Shown here in pieces: positions 7,013 through 11,725 of a stretch of 11,725 nt of DNA. A program made the position numbers and the translations under genes. Below the pieces are notes generated by a model. That model was not told where the DNA came from. It ran no database searches and worked only from the letters and a program-made list of their open reading frames with translations. The DNA lies in assembly GCA_024653385.1 (NCBI GenBank), contig JANLFZ010000172.1:1-11725 (forward strand), read 5' to 3'. The stretch is from Thermoguttaceae bacterium. GTDB taxonomy: Bacteria > Planctomycetota > Planctomycetia > Pirellulales > Thermoguttaceae. Within the stretch, counting starts at the first letter, position 1, and each line of letters opens with the position of its first letter.

Positions 7013-8771
7013 TCATATCGCTTGCGACGGATAGCGTCGTTTCATCCGGTTTCGAAGTACGATCGCCACGCTGGTCATCCCGAGGACGATCAGCACCAAC
7101 AGCAGCGTGGTCACGTAGACCATGGGCTTGGTGGCCTCGACGTTCGGCGACTGGAAGCCGATGTCGTAGATGTGGTAGCCCAGGTGCATGAACTTGCGAT
7201 CGAGATGGAAGAAGGGGAACCTCCCGTCGATCGCGATCGCTGGCAAGCTTGATCGCCCCCGTGAGCATCAGGGGGGCAACCTCGCCGGCGGCCCGGGCCA
7301 TCGCCAAAATGAACCCGGTCATGATGCCGGGCGAGGCGATCGGCAGAAGCACGCGCAGAAGCGTCTGGAACTTCGTCGCGCCCAAAGCGTACGAGCCTTC
7401 GCGCACGGCGAGGGGAATGGTCCGGAGGGCTTCCTCGGTCGCGACGATGACCACGGGCACGGTCAACAGCCCGAGGGTCAGGCTCGCCCAAAGCACCCCG
7501 CCGGTACCGAAAACCGGCTGGCGCACCTCGTACCACTCGGGGAAGAACCAGCGATCAACCAGCCTTCCGATCCCGTAGATGAAGAACCCCAGGCCGAACA
7601 TGCCGTACACGATCGACGGGATCCCGGCCAGGTTGTTCACCGCGATGCGTACCAGGCGGACCAGCCTGCCCTCCCGGGCGTACTCGCCCAAGTACACGCC
7701 GGCGAGCACTCCCAACGGAAAGCACGACACCGACATGAGAAACACGAGCATCACCGTGCCGAAGATGGCCGGAAAAAGTCCACCCTCGGTGTTCGACTCC
7801 CGCGGCCAGCCCAACAACAGCTCCTTGATCCGGGCCAGGTAGTGGCCGATCTTGGCCGGCACCCCCATGTCGTTGGGCGTATAGTGCCGCACGACATCCA
7901 ATAGGGGCACCGCGTACGTTTGGTCCGGCCCGATGCTGAACACGGCCACGTTCTTTCGGAGTTCGGCGACATGCGCGTTCTGCTCGCTGGTCTTGCGCTC
8001 GGATTCGACACGGATCGCATCGCGCTGGGCGCGGCACTGAGCCAACTCGGCCTCCAACGCGGCGCAATGCGTGGGGATTTCCCCGGCCCCCGCCCCGCGC
8101 ATTTGCCCCAACCGGTACTCCAGCCGGCGGATTCGGCCCTTGAGGGTTTGAAGGTCCTGGGTCAGGCCGTAGACTTCGGCTTCCAGGGGAGCGATCTGTT
8201 CCTCCCGGGCCCCTTGAACCGCGCGGAGGGCGGTCCCGAATCGCGCCAACGCATCGCCTTCCAACCTCTCGGCCAGCGGGCCCCGGACGTCGGCCAGAAA
8301 TCCATAGAAGTTCCCGTTGCCCGTCCGCTCGAGCACGAGAACCCCTTTGGGGTAACTGATCCGGGCGATGTCGTCCTCCTTGTACCAGCGAAAGTCTTGA
8401 CGCCGGGGATCCAACTCGCGATTGCCCGTCTTCAGTTGCAGGCTGCGGATGCCCGTGCCGGGATCGACGTCGCGTTTGACCAGTTCGCCGAGGACGGACG
8501 AGCCGTCGGCAAGCTTGAGCTGGGCGACGTCCGCCGGCCACAACGCGCCCAAACCGTTGGCCAGCGTGACGGCGACGAGGCCCAAGGTCAAGAGCAACAC
8601 CGAGGCCACAGCGGCCCCGCAAAGCCATACGAACGGTTCGCCCTCGAGCCAAAACCGCTTGTCGCGGGGCGCCTGGCCTAGAACCGGCCGTACCGCTTCC
8701 GAAGGCGCTGGCGCACCAACTCCGCCGCCGTGTTCAGCGCGAAGGTCATCAGGAACAAGAGTACTGCACAT
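7013..8771 (-). CDS. pstA: PstA, long-form phosphate ABC transporter permease, with an apparent frameshift near the 3' end
   Basis: An inner-membrane permease of about 586 residues when the shift is repaired. Residues 47-72 are the first membrane segment. An extracytoplasmic domain follows (about 75-320), with QDFRWYKEDD and GNFYGFL as in long gammaproteobacterial PstA, and a coiled coil at roughly 178-285. The permease core begins near 330 and includes the EAA loop (EEALRTIPLAVREGSYALGA, 456-475) and ARAAGEVAPLMLTGAIKLA (492-510). After residue 510 (base 7242) this frame loses all resemblance, while another frame from base 7243 supplies the expected end (AIAIDGRFPFFHLDRKFMHLG, IYDIGFQSPNVEA and a last membrane segment), stopping at 7013. 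The start is the only in-frame ATG before the first membrane segment; it overlaps pstC by 94 bases and lacks a ribosome binding site, so it is uncertain. Confidence 0.85.
7241..7246 (-). other. Frameshift point in pstA
   Basis: The minus strand reads AAG CTT GCC AGC here. Homologous PstA proteins have K-L-A-P at this point, and CCA GCG ATC in the other frame gives P-A-I. Restoring two bases (for example two C, making CTT GCC CCA GCG) or removing one would rejoin the frames. The downstream frame keeps strong G/C third-base bias over 76 codons, so any loss is very recent or is a sequencing or assembly error in a short C run. Confidence 0.75.
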
Positions 8772-10993
8772 AGGAACAACACCCGGTACAACGTTCCGTC
8801 GACCGGGGCCTCGGGGATTTCCACCGCGATGTTCGCCGAGAGGGTACGCATTCCGTTCAACGGGCTCCAGTCGAGGATCGGGGTGTTGCCCGTGGCCATC
8901 AACACGATCATCGTCTCGCCGACGGCCCGGCCGAAACCGATCATCACGCCCGCGAAGATGCCAGGGCTGGCCGACGGCAGCACCACGCGCCACACGGTTT
9001 GCCAGCGGCTGGCGCCCAGGGCCATCGACGCGGCGGACAGGCTGTGCGGCACGGTCGAGAGCGAGTCCTCGGCGATCGAGAAGATGATCGGGATCACGGC
9101 AAACCCCAGCCCGAACGCGATGAGGATCGCGTTCCGCATGTCGTACCGCATGCCCAAGGTCTGGTACATCCAGAGCTTGAAATCGCCGGCGAAGAAGTAG
9201 TGCTCCAACGGGGCGACGAGCAGCGTCGCCAAGGCGGCGCCCGCGGCGATTACCGGGATCAGCACGAGAAACTCATAACCCGTTTCGATCCGCCTGGCCC
9301 AGTCGAACCGCCGCACGCCCTGCCAGAGCATCAGAAACACCACGAACGCCAGGGGGATGGTCACGGCGCTTGCCGCCACGGCGAGAATCCACCGGTCGAT
9401 GATCGGAGCCAGCCACAACGCCACCAGAAAGCCGATGACCACCGAGGGCAACGCGGCCATGATCTCGACGGCCGGTTTGATCGCCCGCTTGAATCTCGGC
9501 GTGGTGAACTGGCTGGTATAGATGGCTCCGAACAGGGCCAACGGGACGGCAAGCAGCATGGCATAGACGGTGCCCTTGAACGTGCCGAATACCAAGGGGA
9601 CCACGCTGATCTTGGCCTCGTAGTCGTCGGCTCCCGTGGTCTGCCAGGTCATGCTCGGCGCGTCGTAGCCTTCGTAGTGGACGCGGCCGAAGAGCGTCTT
9701 CCAGCTCACTTCGGGGTGCGGCACGTCGATTTCCCACGCGATCAACTCGCCGCGGCGATCCAACCCGATCGCCGCGCTACCCCGCGGGGCCAGCCCCACC
9801 AGCGCGAGAGGCTCGTCCTTGGCCCCAAGCGCGAGCAGGTGGCGCTGGCTGGTCATGTGGTCGAAGTGCGCGGCGCCATTGGCCCCGAGGCTCAAGAGCG
9901 ACTTGTTGCGGGCCGAGGGAAGAATCGCCTCGACCGGGCCGTCGTGGGCTCGAAGCTCGTGGGTCCGAGTCAACACCGGCCTGCCTCCTTCGACCCGCAC
10001 GGGGAACCACGTGGTCACCCCTCCTCGGGAATCGCCGACCGCCAGCGATACATCGCCGAAGACCATCGCCAACGCGGTGATCTCGCGGCCGTCGTCGAAC
10101 GCACGGACGATCTCCTTCGAGACGACCGATCCGTCGTCGTCGAGCTGCCAGCGTGCGATCTGGCCCTGATCGGTCCCGGCATAGAGCCAAGTCCCCTGGC
10201 GGTCCATCGTCAGCGCGGTGATCGGCCCGAGGCCGTCTTCGTCGATGGTCGCGTGGTGGAGCTTGACGACCGCCTCGCCGAGCAGGTTCTTGGCGGCGAC
10301 AGCGCGGGTGACGGCCAGCCGGTTGCCCGGCAGCAGCCGGACCGCGGTCACCCGTTCGTCGATGGCGAGCCCTCGGGTCACTTCGGCGTGGCGTGCCACG
10401 GCCCGCGGGGCTGGCCCCTGGCCCTCGGCGGCGAGACTCGCCCGCGTCAAAACGGCGTAGGTCGCGGAGGGCTTGCCGGCCGAATCGCGCTCTGGCGTCG
10501 GGACCACGTCGACGAGCGTGATCGACCCGTCGTCCCAAAGAAGGGTGTAGCGCGACGTGGCGCGGCGGTCCACGACCACGTCGCCTCGGCGCTCGACGAA
10601 CTCCCCGACGTCGCGTTCCACGGCGCGGAGGGTCCGGGCGCGCGAATCCCGCGGGGGCGAGATCCGCTGCTCGGCAAGGACCTCGCCGGTCGCCAGGTCG
10701 AGCACGGTGATGCGGCCGTCGCGCGCGACGTAGTGGCCGGCCGGCTTCTGGATGCCCTCCAGCACATCAATGCCGACCGCCAGCACGTCGCGCACCGTGG
10801 GTTCGGCCAGCTCGACCCGAGCGACCTCGCGCGCCCGGCCCGGCAGGAACAACGGAATCGCGTTGCTCGCGACGAGCGCGAGGATCAAGACCACGCTGGC
10901 GATGATCGCGATGCCGCCCAGTGTAATCACCCAGCGGGCTACCCGATCGCGCCGCTTGATCCTGCGGAGCGTCCGATCGCTGATCGTTGCCAT
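8678..10993 (-). CDS. pstC: PstC, long-form phosphate ABC transporter permease with a propeller-like domain
   Basis: A 771-residue inner-membrane protein, far longer than the roughly 320 residues of E. coli PstC. A basic cytoplasmic N-terminus is followed by membrane segment 21-43. Residues about 55-435 form a large extracytoplasmic domain with repeated WD40/propeller-like blades, for example ITALTMDRQGTWLYAGTDQG at 258-277, ITALAMVFGDVSLAVGDSRGG at 305-325 and the Trp-ending GELIAWEID at 425-433. The permease core (about 470-765) has five or six membrane segments and an EAA loop with EDSLSTVPHSLSAASMALGA at 642-661, then GFGRAVGETMIVLMATGNTP at 696-715. This architecture matches long PstC proteins of pseudomonads and relatives. 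It pairs with PstA as the phosphate channel. ATG 10993 lies 7 bases after the pstS stop without a clear ribosome binding site, consistent with translational coupling. The role of the propeller is unknown; contact with PstS or sensing is a guess. Confidence 0.93.
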   Translation of the reverse strand: MATISDRTLRRIKRRDRVARWVITLGGIAIIASVVLILALVASNAIPLFLPGRAREVARVELAEPTVRDVLAVGIDVLEGIQKPAGHYVARDGRITVLDLATGEVLAEQRISPPRDSRARTLRAVERDVGEFVERRGDVVVDRRATSRYTLLWDDGSITLVDVVPTPERDSAGKPSATYAVLTRASLAAEGQGPAPRAVARHAEVTRGLAIDERVTAVRLLPGNRLAVTRAVAAKNLLGEAVVKLHHATIDEDGLGPITALTMDRQGTWLYAGTDQGQIARWQLDDDGSVVSKEIVRAFDDGREITALAMVFGDVSLAVGDSRGGVTTWFPVRVEGGRPVLTRTHELRAHDGPVEAILPSARNKSLLSLGANGAAHFDHMTSQRHLLALGAKDEPLALVGLAPRGSAAIGLDRRGELIAWEIDVPHPEVSWKTLFGRVHYEGYDAPSMTWQTTGADDYEAKISVVPLVFGTFKGTVYAMLLAVPLALFGAIYTSQFTTPRFKRAIKPAVEIMAALPSVVIGFLVALWLAPIIDRWILAVAASAVTIPLAFVVFLMLWQGVRRFDWARRIETGYEFLVLIPVIAAGAALATLLVAPLEHYFFAGDFKLWMYQTLGMRYDMRNAILIAFGLGFAVIPIIFSIAEDSLSTVPHSLSAASMALGASRWQTVWRVVLPSASPGIFAGVMIGFGRAVGETMIVLMATGNTPILDWSPLNGMRTLSANIAVEIPEAPVDGTLYRVLFLCAVLLFLMTFALNTAAELVRQRLRKRYGRF

Positions 10994-11000
10994 GAATCGA

Positions 11001-11725
11001 CTACTTGAGCACTTCGAGTTGCTGGCTGACCATCTTCGCGGGCAGCGGACCGTAGCCGTCCTTGACGACGATTTCCTGGCCCTCGCGCGACAGCACGTAT
11101 TTCAGGAACTCGGCCACCAGCGGCTGAAGCGGCTCGTTCGGTTTCTTGTTGATGTAGATGTAGAGGACGCGGCCGAGCGGGTATTTGCCGCTTAGGGCAT
11201 TCTGGAAGCTCGGCTCGGCCAGGGGTTCGGTCGACTTGGCGGCCAGCGGCACCGCGCGCACTTCGGAGGTCAGGTACCCGATGCCCGAATAGCCCACGCC
11301 GGCGCGGTCCTTGGCAACTCCGTTGACCACGGCCGCCGAGCCCGGCTGTTCCTTCACCGTGTCCTTGAAATCGCCTTTGAACAGGGCGTGTTCCTTGAAG
11401 AACGCGTACGTACCGCTGGCCGAGTTGCGCCCGTACAGGCTCAAGGGGAGGTTTTCCCACGGGCCTTCCAGACCCACCTGGCCCCAGACCGTGACCTCGC
11501 GGTAGCCGCTCTTGCGGGTTTTCGAGAACATGCAGTCGATCTGTTGGAGCGTCAGACCGTGGATCGGGTTGTCGCGGTGGACGAAGACCGCCAAGGCGTC
11601 GATGGCCACGCCGATCTGCGTCGGCTTGTAACCGTGCTTCTTCGCGAAGGCCTCTTCCTCCTCGGCCTTCATCGGGCGCGACATGGGCCCGAGCTGCGCC
11701 GTCCCCTCGATGAGCGCCGGCGGCG
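11001..11725 (-). CDS. pstS: PstS, phosphate-binding protein (N-terminus beyond window edge)
   Basis: The last 240 residues of a periplasmic-type phosphate-binding protein, open to the right edge of the window. Numbering within the fragment: GTAQLGPMSRPMK (7-19), GVAIDALAVFVHRDNP (38-53), LTLQQIDCMFSKTRK (57-71), YGRNSASGTYAFFKE (97-111) with the phosphate-contacting Ser-Gly-Thr at 103-105, GVGYSGIGYL (132-141), SGKYPLGRVLYIYINKKP (168-185) and the PstS-like end EFLKYVLSREGQEIVVKDGY. It delivers phosphate to the PstC/PstA channel. The ATG at 11684 is internal, not the start, because the family sequence continues upstream to the edge. The signal peptide and the operon promoter with any Pho box lie outside the window. 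It is the first pst gene seen and is followed after 7 bases by pstC. Confidence 0.93.
   Translation of the reverse strand, partial: PPALIEGTAQLGPMSRPMKAEEEEAFAKKHGYKPTQIGVAIDALAVFVHRDNPIHGLTLQQIDCMFSKTRKSGYREVTVWGQVGLEGPWENLPLSLYGRNSASGTYAFFKEHALFKGDFKDTVKEQPGSAAVVNGVAKDRAGVGYSGIGYLTSEVRAVPLAAKSTEPLAEPSFQNALSGKYPLGRVLYIYINKKPNEPLQPLVAEFLKYVLSREGQEIVVKDGYGPLPAKMVSQQLEVLK

Noticed and set aside
6039..8771. A natural PstA-PstB fusion or programmed frameshift
   Set aside because: No slippery heptamer is seen at the junction, and the fused product would lose the last PstA membrane segment; an indel is simpler.
8999..11008. A 669-codon plus-strand frame opposite pstC
   Set aside because: The product is Arg/Gly/His/Asp-rich without recognisable domains and lies antisense to a complete PstC; long antisense frames are expected in GC-rich genes.

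Overview
The window reads as a piece of chromosome from a GC-rich, free-living bacterium, most likely a planctomycete (Planctomycetota). The basis is the gene mix: a secreted heparinase II/III-like protein, a secreted ThuA-domain protein and a Tat-exported Gfo/Idh/MocA oxidoreductase, all families expanded in that phylum, plus strong G/C preference at third codon positions. This assignment is inference; no rRNA or other marker gene is present.

Layout. (1) 1-1950, minus strand: a secreted heparinase II/III-family protein whose 3' end lies beyond the left edge. Its frame is open across the whole segment. (2) 1951-2759: about 0.8 kb between divergent genes, with two short coding-like stretches in different frames, a perfect 12-bp palindrome and weak promoter-like sequences. 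(3) 2760-4509, plus strand: a secreted ThuA-like protein followed after 7 bases by a sirtuin (NAD-dependent protein deacylase). (4) 4528-5892, minus strand: a Tat-signal Gfo/Idh/MocA oxidoreductase, convergent with the sirtuin and preceded by a good sigma70-type promoter candidate. (5) 6039-11725, minus strand: the high-affinity phosphate transporter operon pstS-pstC-pstA-pstB, read right to left, with the start of pstS beyond the right edge.

The Pst genes form one ABC importer. PstS captures phosphate outside the inner membrane, PstC and PstA form the channel and PstB supplies ATP hydrolysis. PstC and PstA are the long forms known mainly from gammaproteobacteria: PstC carries a large WD40/propeller-like extracytoplasmic domain and PstA a coiled-coil one. 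pstA appears frameshifted at about 7241-7246; the rest of its C-terminus is intact in another frame, and the broken frame runs on in phase into pstB. A sequencing or assembly error is the likeliest cause. No phoU follows pstB inside the window.

The heparinase-like, ThuA and Gfo/Idh genes fit polysaccharide or sugar breakdown in the cell envelope; the coupling of ThuA to a sirtuin is unexplained. I see no RNA gene, CRISPR array, intact mobile element or clearly new defence system here. The most useful items are the pstA frameshift, the long-form Pst permeases, the thuA-sirtuin pair, the Cys4 motif in the heparinase-like protein and the coding-like relic at 2.2-2.6 kb.
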